Shown piece after piece: positions 8,186 through 16,541 of a stretch of DNA of 64,000 nucleotides; position 1 is the stretch's first letter; each line of letters begins with the position of its first letter. The notes beneath the pieces are model-generated. The model ran no database searches. It was not told where the DNA came from and worked only from the letters and a program-made list of their open reading frames with translations. The DNA comes from Halobacillus kuroshimensis DSM 18393 (GTDB lineage: Bacteria > Bacillota > Bacilli > Bacillales > Halobacillaceae), in NCBI RefSeq assembly GCF_000425705.1, contig NZ_AUDY01000011.1, positions 186,001 to 250,000 on the forward strand. Direction: 5' to 3'. The position numbers were made by a program, and so were the translations under genes.

Positions 8186-8205
8186 TTACACTGATATCAG
8201 AGTAA
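8186..8205. repeat. Near-perfect 20-bp palindrome upstream of VOC gene
   Basis: TTACACTGATATCAGAGTAA pairs at 9 of 10 positions per arm and sits between the BCCT stop and the VOC ribosome site. Candidate operator; regulator not recognised. Confidence 0.45.
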
Positions 8206-8226
8206 CTTTTGAAAGGGGACCTGTAC

Positions 8227-8598
8227 ATGTATGAATCACTGCACCACGTATCTATCATTGTATCGGATATAGAACAAGCCAAACATTTTTATGGCGGGGT
8301 GCTCGGATTTGAAGAAAGCCCGGACCGTCCTGATTTCGACTTTCCCGGAGCCTGGTATCAGGTAGGCGCAACGCAGATTCACTTGATTGCTTATGCAGAA
8401 GGAAAAACGCTTCGCGGTACAACCGAGATTGATTCCAGGGATGGACATTTTGCGGTCAGAGTCCGTGATGTTGAGGCGTTTATCGAAAGAATGGAAAAGC
8501 ACGGAGTGGAGATGCTGAACAAGCCTGTCAATAAAACGGAATGGCATCAGGTGTACATCGCCGATCCCGATGGAAACATTATTGAATTTAATAGATAA
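8227..8598 (+). CDS. VOC-superfamily (glyoxalase/bleomycin resistance/dioxygenase) protein
   Basis: A 123-residue single-unit VOC protein made of two beta-alpha-beta-beta-beta modules: MYESLHHVSIIVSDIEQAKHFYG at the N-terminus and GHFAVRVRDVEAF...YIADPDGNIIEFNR at the C-terminus. Candidate metal ligands are His7, the His of TQIHLI and the final Glu. Many family members act as glyoxalases, fosfomycin- or antibiotic-binding proteins or ring-cleaving enzymes; the substrate cannot be assigned. ATG 8227 was chosen over the TTG at 8209 because AAAGGGGA lies 7 bp before it. Confidence 0.8.
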   Translation: MYESLHHVSIIVSDIEQAKHFYGGVLGFEESPDRPDFDFPGAWYQVGATQIHLIAYAEGKTLRGTTEIDSRDGHFAVRVRDVEAFIERMEKHGVEMLNKPVNKTEWHQVYIADPDGNIIEFNR

Positions 8599-8605
8599 AG
8601 CTGGA

Positions 8606-8637
8606 GACGGTCGATATCATTCGATCGTCTTTTTTTT
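8606..8637 (+). terminator. Intrinsic terminator
   Basis: GACGGTCGA pairs with TCGATCGTC around TATCAT, then a run of nine T. Confidence 0.85.
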
Positions 8638-8703
8638 GTTTTTTTCTTCCTTTTTTTGAAACGATGGCACGGCTGGGTTGTCAGCGCTTACTTAACATTA
8701 ATA

Positions 8704-8720
8704 TGTTAGTTTTTCTGACA
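8704..8720 (+). promoter_or_regulatory. TnrA/GlnR box upstream of urea-use operon
   Basis: TGTTAGTTTTTCTGACA is a perfect match to the TGTNA-N7-TNACA nitrogen box of Bacillus. Its centre lies about 50 bp upstream of the expected transcription start, the position where TnrA activates. It overlaps a second small inverted repeat, TAACAT-TAAT-ATGTTA (8693-8708). Confidence 0.8.
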
Positions 8721-8727
8721 TAGGGTG

Positions 8728-8757
8728 TTGATTGTATGTTAGTATTTGTTGTATTAT
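8728..8757 (+). promoter_or_regulatory. SigA-type promoter of urea-use operon
   Basis: TTGATT (8728-8733), an 18-bp spacer and TATTAT (8752-8757) lie just downstream of the TnrA/GlnR box and 30 bp before the first gene. Confidence 0.6.
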
Positions 8758-8787
8758 TCTGCATATTAAGAATATTGGAGGAAAATT

Positions 8788-10344
8788 ATGCTTCCCACTT
8801 ACGCTGGTTATTTGTTGTTGCTTGTGTTTGGATTGTTTTTCACTGTCGTTACGGTTGTGATGCAGCGCAGAAAAAAACAGAAAATGACCGCTGAACAGTT
8901 TAGTACCGCTGGCAGAAGCATTGGTGTCGGTCTGGCAAGTGCGTCCATCATTGCTGCCTGGACGTGGGCGGCTACGTTAATGATGTCCTCGGCTACAGGA
9001 TTTCAGTACGGCATCAGCGGACCGTATTGGTATGCTGCTGGTGCCTGTATCCAAGTGCTTCTTTTTGCGATAGTAGCCATCAACTTGAAAAAGCGTGCCC
9101 CCAAAGCCCATACGTTTCTTGAATTCATTGCTCAGCGCTTTGATAAGAAGAACCACCGTTTAATTATGGGTTTTGCGTTGATGACCAACATTCTTGTGAC
9201 AGCGATGGTAGTCCTTGGTGGAGCCATTGCCTTGAACTCGCTGACAGGCATGAATATTTATGCCGCCGCCTTCCTCATTCCTCTCACATTCACGATTTAC
9301 ACCATGATTGGTGGATTGAAAGCTTCCTTCATCGCTGATTATTTCAACACTGTTATGATTTTTGCCATCCTGGCTGTCTTCGCTGCCGCCATCTATGTGA
9401 AGTTCGGTATTGATCCGATTTATGAAGGATTGCAGAGCATGCCTTCTTCCGCCTCGATGCTGACGATGGCTTCCATACCGGGTCTTTTGTTCGGAATGGT
9501 TAATATTATCGGTAATTTTGGAGCGGTCTTTGTAGATCAGGCGTACTGGCAGCGAGCAATTGCGAGTAAGGATAGTGCCGCTTCCAAAGCTTACATATAC
9601 GGAGGGCTTGCCTGGTTTTCCATTCCATTTGCGATTGCGACTTTTCTTGGTGTCAGTGCGGCCGGCCTTGGGGTGGCGGTATCGACACCGGATGCAGCGG
9701 CTCCGGAAATGGCGGCCTACCTTCTGGGTGGTATCGGTTCGATTTTATTTTTAGCCATGCTGTTTATGGCGGTTATGTCTACAGGAGCCGCCGAGCTGAC
9801 AGCTATTACGAATATCATTGTCACGGATATTTACCGGACGTCAATCCGTCCGGGTGCTTCGAGTGACCAGTTATTAGCGATGTCCAGAAAGGTTACCCTT
9901 GGATTCGGATTGATGATGGGCGTCCTTTCGATTCTGTTGTTTAAGGTTGGTATCAGTCTAAGCTTTGTATATATGGCAATGGGGATTTTCGTCAGCGGTG
10001 CTGTCATCCCGGTTACCCTCGGTCTGCTTTGGAAAAAGGCGACCAATGCCGGGACTTTTTACGGCGCGTCCTCCGGGCTTGTGCTTGGTGTTACAGCATG
10101 GCTGGTTTCCGCCTCCACTATCTATGGTGAAATCACCGTGCAGTCGCTTGGGGAACTGGAGCCGATGTTCTTCGGTAATATCACAGTTTTCTTAGTGAGT
10201 GGAGCCATATCCATTGGTCATGCTCTTTATGCGAATCAATCGTTTGATTTTGACTCATTGAAAGATAAGTTCCACAGCTTCGATGAAGAAGCAGATCCCA
10301 TAGAGGAGGATTCTTATGAGCGAAAACGAGCGTCAGCTGAGTAA
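8788..10344 (+). CDS. Sodium:solute symporter, DUR3-like urea transporter
   Basis: A 518-residue SSS-family carrier with about thirteen helices. The stretch IIAAWTWAATLMMSSATGFQ followed by YGISGPYWYAAG is typical of DUR3-type urea/sodium symporters, as is ADYFNTVMIF. It is the first gene of an operon continuing into ureABCEFGD, under a nitrogen-type promoter, which supports urea as the substrate (inference). ATG 8788 follows TTGGAGG. The last 29 bp overlap the next small gene. Expected role: uptake of external urea to feed urease under nitrogen limitation. Confidence 0.82.
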   Translation: MLPTYAGYLLLLVFGLFFTVVTVVMQRRKKQKMTAEQFSTAGRSIGVGLASASIIAAWTWAATLMMSSATGFQYGISGPYWYAAGACIQVLLFAIVAINLKKRAPKAHTFLEFIAQRFDKKNHRLIMGFALMTNILVTAMVVLGGAIALNSLTGMNIYAAAFLIPLTFTIYTMIGGLKASFIADYFNTVMIFAILAVFAAAIYVKFGIDPIYEGLQSMPSSASMLTMASIPGLLFGMVNIIGNFGAVFVDQAYWQRAIASKDSAASKAYIYGGLAWFSIPFAIATFLGVSAAGLGVAVSTPDAAAPEMAAYLLGGIGSILFLAMLFMAVMSTGAAELTAITNIIVTDIYRTSIRPGASSDQLLAMSRKVTLGFGLMMGVLSILLFKVGISLSFVYMAMGIFVSGAVIPVTLGLLWKKATNAGTFYGASSGLVLGVTAWLVSASTIYGEITVQSLGELEPMFFGNITVFLVSGAISIGHALYANQSFDFDSLKDKFHSFDEEADPIEEDSYERKRASAE

Positions 10345-10555
10345 AGATGCCGTTATTTGTACAAGATGGGCTTTATCCTTAACGGCCGTGTTCATCATTA
10401 TTTTTCCAGGCATTATGTTTTTAACGGGTTATCAGTACAGCCTTGATTTTTTTAAAGGATGGACGTACTTGTCCTTTGGATGGCTGATCATCGCAGGACT
10501 GATGATTACGCTGAGGCCTGTCATTGAACTTGTCAGGGACCGGAAAGCTGGGTAG
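10316..10555 (+). CDS. Small two-helix membrane protein, probable transporter accessory
   Basis: A 79-residue protein with two hydrophobic helices (about residues 18-38 and 49-68) and charged ends. It overlaps the urea symporter by 29 bp, with a GAGGAGGA ribosome site inside that gene, so translation is probably coupled. Small membrane subunits paired with SSS carriers are known in some bacteria. I do not recognise a named family. A symporter-subunit role is inferred from the overlap only. Confidence 0.65.
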   Translation: MSENERQLSKDAVICTRWALSLTAVFIIIFPGIMFLTGYQYSLDFFKGWTYLSFGWLIIAGLMITLRPVIELVRDRKAG

Positions 10556-10579
10556 GACAAAGAGATTGGGGAGGAAACT

Positions 10580-10882
10580 ATGAAACTGACGTCGCGGGAA
10601 AGAGAGAAGTTGATGATCGTGCTTGCTGCTGATCTGGCACGAAGAAGACAGGAGCGCGGTTTGAAGCTGAATTACCCTGAAGCGGTATCGATTATTACTT
10701 ATGAAGTGGTGGAAGGTGCGAGAGATGGAAGGACGGTGGCGGATTTGATGCAGTATGGTGCCGCTGTATTGACCCGGGAGGATGTGATGGAAGGGGTTCC
10801 TGAAATGATTCCCGATATCCAGGTGGAAGCAACGTTTCCCGACGGGGTCAAGCTGGTCACCGTTCACGAGCCGATTCGATGA
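10580..10882 (+). CDS. ureA: Urease subunit gamma
   Basis: A 100-residue protein of the normal length and sequence for Ure[44 protein letters not shown] and [18 protein letters not shown]. With UreB and UreC it forms the (alpha-beta-gamma)3 urease trimer in the cytoplasm, which hydrolyses urea to ammonia and carbamate. It starts at ATG 10580 after GGGGAGG, and ends 12 bp before ureB. Confidence 0.96.
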   Translation: MKLTSREREKLMIVLAADLARRRQERGLKLNYPEAVSIITYEVVEGARDGRTVADLMQYGAAVLTREDVMEGVPEMIPDIQVEATFPDGVKLVTVHEPIR

Positions 10883-10894
10883 GGAGGAGATGAA

Positions 10895-11212
10895 GTGAAA
10901 CCAGGTGAGTTTATCCTGAGGTCGGAAACGATCCGCTGTAATGAAGGGAAGGAAGTAGTGGAAGTCACCGTATTAAATAGAGGCGACCGGCCGGTCCAGA
11001 TCGGCTCCCACTTTCACTTTTTTGAAGTGAACCCGTTTCTGCAATTTGATCGTGAAGAAGCCAGGGGGCGTCATTTGAATATTCCGGCCGGGACAGCTGT
11101 CCGGTTTGAGCCGGGAGATGAAAAAACAGTTCCTCTCGTTGCTTTTTCCGGGGAGAGAAAAGTGTATGGATTGAATCAACTTGTCAATGGGAGGCTGGAT
11201 GATGAGCTTTGA
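10895..11212 (+). CDS. ureB: Urease subunit beta
   Basis: A 105-residue Ure[11 protein letters not shown] at the start, [22 protein letters not shown], and [15 protein letters not shown]-type core (here [20 protein letters not shown]). The start is GTG 10895, preceded by GAGGAGGAG. The end overlaps the ureC start by 11 bp, so these subunits are translationally coupled. A structural subunit of urease without catalytic residues of its own. Confidence 0.95.
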   Translation: MKPGEFILRSETIRCNEGKEVVEVTVLNRGDRPVQIGSHFHFFEVNPFLQFDREEARGRHLNIPAGTAVRFEPGDEKTVPLVAFSGERKVYGLNQLVNGRLDDEL

Positions 11213-12911
11213 GATGCCGCGGCGCCAGTATGCCGATATGTTTGGACCGACAAAAGGGGATGCGGTCCGGCTGGCTGATACGGACCTTTTTATTGAAGTG
11301 GAAAAAGACTATACGAGGTATGGAGATGAAGTGAAATTCGGAGGAGGCAAGGTCATCCGTGACGGGATGGGCCAGCACCCTCTTGCATTAAGGAATGAAG
11401 CAGTTGACCTTGTCATTACCAATGCGGTCATACTGGATCACTCCGGAATTATCAAAGCTGATATCGGGATCAAGGATGGGTGGATTCAAACGATTGGAAA
11501 AGCAGGAAACCCACTGTTGATGGATGGCGTGGATATCGTGATCGGGGCCTCTACAGAGGTCATTGCCGCTGAAGGAATGATTGTAACGGCAGGTGGGATT
11601 GATGCCCATGTTCATTTCATTTCCCCTCAGCAGATTGAAACGGCTTTATCTTCCGGTGTAACAACCATGATTGGAGGGGGGACCGGCCCGGCCACGGGTA
11701 CAAAGGCAACCACGTGCACCCCTGGGTCGTGGAATATTGAGAGGATGCTGGAGGCAGCAGAAGAGTTTCCGATGAATCTCGGATTCTTAGGAAAAGGAAA
11801 TACCACAAGTGCAGAAGCCATTCAGGAGCAGGTTGAAGCTGGAGCCGTAGGGCTGAAGCTTCACGAAGACTGGGGAACGACAGCGGCGACGATTGATACA
11901 TGCCTGCAGGTCGCTGATCAATTTGACGTTCAAGTGGCCATTCATACAGATACGCTGAACGAAGGTGGATTCGTAGAACATACGCTCGAAGCTATCGGGG
12001 GACGGGTCATTCATACCTATCATACAGAGGGGGCCGGCGGTGGTCATGCGCCTGACATTATTGAGGCGGCCGGATATTCGAATATTCTTCCATCCTCCAC
12101 GAACCCGACCCGTCCCTACACCGTGAACACGCTGGAAGAGCATCTGGATATGCTGATGGTTTGTCACCATCTGGATCCAAGTGTTCCGGAGGATATCGCT
12201 TTTGCGGACTCGCGGATTCGTAAAGAAACGATTGCCGCTGAGGATATTATGCATGACCTTGGAGTGTTCAGCATGATTTCCTCTGATTCCCAGGCTATGG
12301 GGAGGGTCGGAGAAGTAATTATCAGGACGTGGCAGACGGCCGATAAAATGAAAAAGCAGCGGGGGCCTTTAGAGGGAGACCATGAGCACAGTGACAACTT
12401 CCGGGCGAAGCGCTACGTAGCGAAATATACGATAAACCCGGCGATAACGCATGGCATATCCGACTATGTCGGCTCTGTAGAGGAAGGCAAGTTTGCTGAT
12501 TTAGTGCTCTGGGATCCGGCATTTTTTGGGGTGAAGCCTGAGCTGATTTTAAAGGGCGGCTTGATTGCTCATAGTTTAATGGGCGATCCGAATGCAAGCA
12601 TACCGACACCACAGCCGGTGCTGTACAGGGAGATGTTCGGTTCCCTCGGGAAAGCGAAAGCCTCTACAGCTATGACATTCGTATCTCAATCCGCCTATCA
12701 AAAAGGTGTCCATCGAACACTCGGGTTGGAAAAAATCGTCCGGCCGATTTTAGGAGTCCGGAACTTAACGAAAAAATCGATGATTCATAACGGCGAAACG
12801 CCGTCTATTGAAGTAGACCCGCAGACCTATGTTGTTAAAGTGGATGGAAAAATCATCCACTGCGAACCGGCAGAGACGGTAGCTATGGGACAGCGGTATT
12901 TCTTATTTTGA
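11202..12911 (+). CDS. ureC: Urease subunit alpha (catalytic)
   Basis: A 569-residue UreC of standard length. All active-site residues are present: nickel ligands His136 and His138 (DAHVHFI), the lysine that is carbamylated Lys219 (GLKLHEDWG), His248, His274, the mobile-flap Cys321 (MVCHHLD) and Asp362 (SDSQAMG). The frame is open from a TTG at 11181, but ATG 11202 gives [20 protein letters not shown], the conserved N-terminus, with GGGAGG 7 bp before it. It hydrolyses urea at a di-nickel centre. Confidence 0.97.
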   Translation: MSFEMPRRQYADMFGPTKGDAVRLADTDLFIEVEKDYTRYGDEVKFGGGKVIRDGMGQHPLALRNEAVDLVITNAVILDHSGIIKADIGIKDGWIQTIGKAGNPLLMDGVDIVIGASTEVIAAEGMIVTAGGIDAHVHFISPQQIETALSSGVTTMIGGGTGPATGTKATTCTPGSWNIERMLEAAEEFPMNLGFLGKGNTTSAEAIQEQVEAGAVGLKLHEDWGTTAATIDTCLQVADQFDVQVAIHTDTLNEGGFVEHTLEAIGGRVIHTYHTEGAGGGHAPDIIEAAGYSNILPSSTNPTRPYTVNTLEEHLDMLMVCHHLDPSVPEDIAFADSRIRKETIAAEDIMHDLGVFSMISSDSQAMGRVGEVIIRTWQTADKMKKQRGPLEGDHEHSDNFRAKRYVAKYTINPAITHGISDYVGSVEEGKFADLVLWDPAFFGVKPELILKGGLIAHSLMGDPNASIPTPQPVLYREMFGSLGKAKASTAMTFVSQSAYQKGVHRTLGLEKIVRPILGVRNLTKKSMIHNGETPSIEVDPQTYVVKVDGKIIHCEPAETVAMGQRYFLF

Positions 12912-12920
12912 GGTGATTGG

Positions 12921-13370
12921 ATGATTATTGAAAAGGTAGCAGGTAATATTTCAGAAACGAATAATCGGGCTCCGCACGTCGAATACGTAAAGCTGGAGAG
13001 TGAACAGCTTCTCAAACGAGTCCAGCGAGTGACGACGGATCACGGCCGTGAAATCGGTATCCGGCTCGGAAAAAACAAAGAGCTTTCGGACGGGGACATC
13101 TTACATATCGATGAGAAGAACATGATTGTCGTAAGCGTTCATAAGGATGATGTGCTTGTCATACGTCCGAAAAACATCCGCGAAATGGGAGACATTGCTC
13201 ATCAGCTCGGCAACCGGCACGTGCCTGCGCAGTTTGAAGGGGAAGAAATGCTTGTTCAGTATGACTACCTCATTGAAGAACTGTTGGAGAATGAAGGCCT
13301 GGACTACTCCAGGGAAGAACGGAAGGTGCCTGAGCCCTTCCGGTATATCGGCCACAGCCATGATGATTAA
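12921..13370 (+). CDS. ureE: Urease accessory protein UreE (nickel metallochaperone)
   Basis: A 149-residue UreE with the N-terminal binding domain and the C-terminal metal domain containing [18 protein letters not shown], whose His is the interface nickel ligand. It ends GHSHDD, a very short His tail compared with the His-rich tails of some homologues. It hands nickel to the UreFGD-urease complex. Start ATG 12921 follows TGAGGTG; the end overlaps ureF. Confidence 0.93.
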   Translation: MIIEKVAGNISETNNRAPHVEYVKLESEQLLKRVQRVTTDHGREIGIRLGKNKELSDGDILHIDEKNMIVVSVHKDDVLVIRPKNIREMGDIAHQLGNRHVPAQFEGEEMLVQYDYLIEELLENEGLDYSREERKVPEPFRYIGHSHDD

Positions 13371-14046
13371 TTGGATGCCACTGCTGCAGCTCAGCGATTC
13401 TCAATTTCCATCCGGGGCGTTCTCGCATTCGTTTGGGTTTGAAACGTATATTCAGCAGGATGTCATCACAGATGCAGAGAGCTTCAAAGAGGCCCTGACC
13501 GCATTTTTGGACCGGCAGCTGGCATACAATGACGGCCTGGCCTTCTGGCTGGCTTATCAGGAAGTTAAAAATGATGGAGTGGATCTCATCCTCGAACTGG
13601 ATCATCTTCTTTATGCGTCTACACCAGCAAGAGAAACACGGGAGGGGAATCAGCGGGTGGGGAAGCGGCTGGCAAAGTTGTGTCTGGATTTGTACCCTTC
13701 TCATCCATTGGAGCAGTATCATAAGTGGCTGATGGAAAAAGAGGGTTACGGCCACCCGGCCCTAGTGTTCGCTGTCGTTTACGGGGCGATGGAGGTATCC
13801 GGGTCCGCGGCGTTGGAAACATTTTTATTCACCTCATTGAGCTCAATGGTGCAGAACGCTGTGCGAGGGATACCTATCGGACAGACGGATGGGCAGAAAA
13901 TTCTCGTCGCTCTGCAGCCCCATATACAAAAAACAGTCCGGCGTATCAAGGAAGCTTCGATCGAGGATCTGGGAGCGGGAAGTCCGGGGCTGGAAATCGC
14001 CCAGATGATGCACGAGCGCCTGCACGTACGGTTGTTTATGTCTTAA
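13360..14046 (+). CDS. ureF: Urease accessory protein UreF
   Basis: An all-helical protein of about 228 residues beginning [25 protein letters not shown], the diagnostic UreF start, and ending [21 protein letters not shown]. UreF acts with UreG and UreD in GTP-dependent nickel insertion. The ATGs at 13360 and 13363 are equally possible, as no clear ribosome site is visible; both lie inside the end of ureE, so coupled translation is expected. The longer open frame upstream (from 13147) overlaps ureE and is not used. Confidence 0.93.
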   Translation: MMINWMPLLQLSDSQFPSGAFSHSFGFETYIQQDVITDAESFKEALTAFLDRQLAYNDGLAFWLAYQEVKNDGVDLILELDHLLYASTPARETREGNQRVGKRLAKLCLDLYPSHPLEQYHKWLMEKEGYGHPALVFAVVYGAMEVSGSAALETFLFTSLSSMVQNAVRGIPIGQTDGQKILVALQPHIQKTVRRIKEASIEDLGAGSPGLEIAQMMHERLHVRLFMS

Positions 14047-14067
14047 AAAAAGATTGGGAGGAATGGA

Positions 14068-14685
14068 ATGATGGAACCGATTTGTATTGGAGTGGGAGGC
14101 CCTGTCGGGGCGGGAAAAACGATGCTTGTCGAACGGCTCACACGGGAGCTGAAGGATGAATTGAATATGGCTGTCATCACGAACGATATTTATACAAAAG
14201 AGGATGCGCAGTTTTTACTTAAGAATGGAGTGCTTCCTGGTGACCGCGTCATTGGAGTGGAAACTGGAGGTTGTCCTCATACGGCGATACGTGAGGATGC
14301 TTCGATGAACTTTGCGGCTATTGATGAGCTGAAGGAGCGTCATCATGATCTGGATTTAATTTTCGTCGAGAGCGGAGGGGATAATCTGGCTGCGACGTTC
14401 AGTCCGGAACTGGTGGACTTCTCTATCTATATCATTGACGTGGCTCAAGGGGAGAAGATTCCCAGAAAGAGCGGTCAGGGGATGATTAAATCCGATCTGT
14501 TCGTCATTAATAAAACCGACCTTGCTCCACATGTCGGAGCGGACCTTGATGTGATGAAACAGGATACGATTACAGCGCGTGGACAGAAGCCCTTCGTGTT
14601 TACCAACTTAAAAACGAAAGAGGGTCTTTCGGAGGTCATTGAATGGATTCATGACCATGCCTTTCTTAAAGGGCTGCAGGCATGA
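14068..14685 (+). CDS. ureG: Urease accessory GTPase UreG
   Basis: A 205-residue SIMIBI-class GTPase. The P-loop GPVGAGKT is at residues 11-18, followed by [13 protein letters not shown], the CPH nickel-binding motif ([15 protein letters not shown]), [15 protein letters not shown] and the base-recognition NKTDLAP. It couples GTP hydrolysis to nickel delivery to urease. The ATG at 14068 (or 14071) follows GGGAGGA; its end overlaps ureD by 4 bp (ATGA). Confidence 0.96.
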   Translation: MMEPICIGVGGPVGAGKTMLVERLTRELKDELNMAVITNDIYTKEDAQFLLKNGVLPGDRVIGVETGGCPHTAIREDASMNFAAIDELKERHHDLDLIFVESGGDNLAATFSPELVDFSIYIIDVAQGEKIPRKSGQGMIKSDLFVINKTDLAPHVGADLDVMKQDTITARGQKPFVFTNLKTKEGLSEVIEWIHDHAFLKGLQA

Positions 14686-15494
14686 CACACACCGGCGTCC
14701 TTCACCTGAAAGGAGAAAAACGCCGTAACCGGACGATCCTGTCTGGTTTTTATGAGGGGGCTTTCAAATTCACCCGTCCCGTTTACCTGGATGAGGAAAC
14801 GTTGTCCGTTTATATGATTCATATTGGCGGAGGCTATGTGGATGGGGATTCCTATGTGAATGAAGTGACACTGGAAGAAGGAGCGGAATTGAGTGTAACG
14901 AGCCAGGCTGCATCCAAAGTGTACAAAACGATATCAAAGCCGGTGGAGCAGGTGACAAGGATTTATCTCGCTGCCGGCAGTTCCCTCGATTATTGTATGG
15001 ATCCTCTGATCATGTATGAAGGAGCGCGATTCAATCAAGTGACGATCGTGGACATCGATGAAACGTCCTCTTTTTTCTACAACGATATTGTAACACCAGG
15101 GTGGTCCCGTGATGGAGAGCCATTCCGGTATGACTGGTACCGGAACAAATTGAAGGTGACCTCCGGAGGCAGTCTTGTTCTATATGATCACTTGCTGCTT
15201 GATCCTGGAAAAGGAGTGGAAGGGGTACTGGAACTTGAGGGGCATTCACATGTTGGATCGGTGGTTCTTTTTCATCCGGAGGCAGGAGTGGATTTTGTCG
15301 AAAAGCTTTCTGACCACCTTGAACAGCAGTTCCCTGGTGTCCGTTTCGGTCTTTCTTCGATGGATAAGGGAGGCGTCGTTATGCGGATGCTGGGAGATAA
15401 CACCCAACAGCTTGAGTCGGTGACAGCGGTTGTTCACACCTTTTATCGAGAAACGTTATTACAGAAAAAAGAAGTTATCTGGCGGAAGTATTAA
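14682..15494 (+). CDS. ureD: Urease accessory protein UreD
   Basis: A 270-residue Ure[43 protein letters not shown] and [16 protein letters not shown], the core strands of the family. It scaffolds apo-urease together with UreF and UreG, with an internal channel proposed for nickel passage. Coupled to ureG by the ATGA overlap. In several Bacillus descriptions this protein is listed as UreD and the following nickel permease as UreH. Confidence 0.93.
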   Translation: MTHTGVLHLKGEKRRNRTILSGFYEGAFKFTRPVYLDEETLSVYMIHIGGGYVDGDSYVNEVTLEEGAELSVTSQAASKVYKTISKPVEQVTRIYLAAGSSLDYCMDPLIMYEGARFNQVTIVDIDETSSFFYNDIVTPGWSRDGEPFRYDWYRNKLKVTSGGSLVLYDHLLLDPGKGVEGVLELEGHSHVGSVVLFHPEAGVDFVEKLSDHLEQQFPGVRFGLSSMDKGGVVMRMLGDNTQQLESVTAVVHTFYRETLLQKKEVIWRKY

Positions 15495-15506
15495 GGAGGA
15501 TCAACA

Positions 15507-16121
15507 ATGGAGGATATGAGTTTGTTAGCCGTTTTAGGACTGGGACTGGCGCTTGGGATTAAGCACGCGCTCGAACCGGATCATGTGATTGCGGTATCTA
15601 CATCAGCGGCAAAAAGCAGAAAGGTGATTCAATCGGCGATGACCGGGATCTATTGGGGAATCGGGCATACCTTGACCATGTTTATATTTGGGATGGCGGT
15701 CATTCTCATGCAGGAGCAGATTCCTGAAACGTGGGCACAGTCGCTCGAAGCTCTTGTTGGAGTGATGTTGATTATAGTAGGAGCAACGACGTTTCTTTCT
15801 TATAAAAAGTCTTCTTTAAAGCAAGAAGGGCGCAGTTATAAGACATCTGTTTTTATGGGGATCGTCCATGGACTGGCGGGAAGTGCCGCCCTTGTACTAT
15901 TAACGCTGAGCTCTGTGGAAAGCGCAGCTGAGGGAGCCGCATTCATTTTTATTTTTGGAGCAGGCACAATTATCGGAATGCTTTTGTTTACGACTGTGAT
16001 TGGTCTTCCTTTTGTACTTACGACTAAAAAGTGGACGATGAATAAAGGATTGACACAGGCTGCTGGAGTTATCAGTGCTGTGTATGGCGTTTATTATTTA
16101 TCAAGCATCTATCTTGGATAA
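15507..16121 (+). CDS. ureH: UreH-type nickel permease (NiCoT/RcnA superfamily)
   Basis: A 204-residue membrane protein with about six helices. The metal signature HALEPDH is in the first helix (residues 20-26), followed by GIYWGIGHTLTMF and GIVHGLAGSAAL. This is the short UreH-type permease described in Bacillus urease clusters. ATG 15507 follows AAGGAGG, 12 bp after ureD, so it is the last gene of the operon. It probably supplies nickel for urease assembly. Confidence 0.88.
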   Translation: MEDMSLLAVLGLGLALGIKHALEPDHVIAVSTSAAKSRKVIQSAMTGIYWGIGHTLTMFIFGMAVILMQEQIPETWAQSLEALVGVMLIIVGATTFLSYKKSSLKQEGRSYKTSVFMGIVHGLAGSAALVLLTLSSVESAAEGAAFIFIFGAGTIIGMLLFTTVIGLPFVLTTKKWTMNKGLTQAAGVISAVYGVYYLSSIYLG

Positions 16122-16437
16122 GGTTGTACATAAGGTTCAAACGTCCATTTCCTTTCTTTACGAAATGGAATGTTCATTTGAGCCGATGAACGTTTGCGAA
16201 GGACCATCGCTGCAAATCTATGAAAACCTGCCAACTATTTTCTGACTGTAACTGAATGAAAAAGTTTGGGGATTCGCTCCCATGAGCCAAGGTGGGCTTT
16301 GAAAAACAGATCATCTCCTTTTTAAAATCATCATTCGGTGAGGCTTTGATGATCTTATTAGTGGTTACGCCTGCGGCAAGCATCCACCGATAAGATGCAG
16401 AAATCACAATAGACGCCGAATACGTTTTCGGCAGTGT
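16122..16437. other. Intergenic stretch after ureH, with inverted repeats and no supported gene
   Basis: About 315 bp. An imperfect hairpin (AACGTCCATTTC / GAAATGGAATGTT, 16140-16174) follows ureH but has no T-run. A second inverted repeat, ATCATCA...TGATGAT, lies at about 16327-16352, then a dispersed-repeat copy (listed separately). The long reverse-strand frame here has no good start or ribosome site. Confidence 0.4.
16361..16396 (+). repeat. Dispersed intergenic repeat, short form (copy B)
   Basis: GTGGTTACGCCTGCGGCAAG followed by CATCCACCGATAAG. It equals the two outer parts of the long copy at 62163-62313 joined together, without the middle section. Confidence 0.7.
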
Positions 16438-16470
16438 AACGCCCGGTATAAGCCGGGCGTTTTTCTTTTT
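16438..16470 (+). terminator. Intrinsic terminator before the PBP gene
   Basis: AACGCCCGG / CCGGGCGTT hairpin with a 6-nt loop and a T-rich tail. It is over 300 bp beyond ureH, so it either ends a long urease transcript or serves an unannotated transcript. Confidence 0.8.
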
Positions 16471-16484
16471 CCCAGGCTTGTCTC

Positions 16485-16493
16485 TGGTATAAT
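16485..16493 (+). promoter_or_regulatory. Extended -10 promoter element for the PBP gene
   Basis: TGGTATAAT is a perfect extended -10 (TGnTATAAT), about 50 bp before the start; no clear -35 is visible. Confidence 0.5.
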
Positions 16494-16541
16494 AGAAATT
16501 AGAAAAATTTGTCTGATTACAGAAAAATAAGGGGAGATTTG

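Noticed and set aside
8721-8787. Possible CcpA or other operator near the urea operon
   Set aside because: Only the TnrA/GlnR box and a SigA promoter match known patterns; nothing else was convincing.
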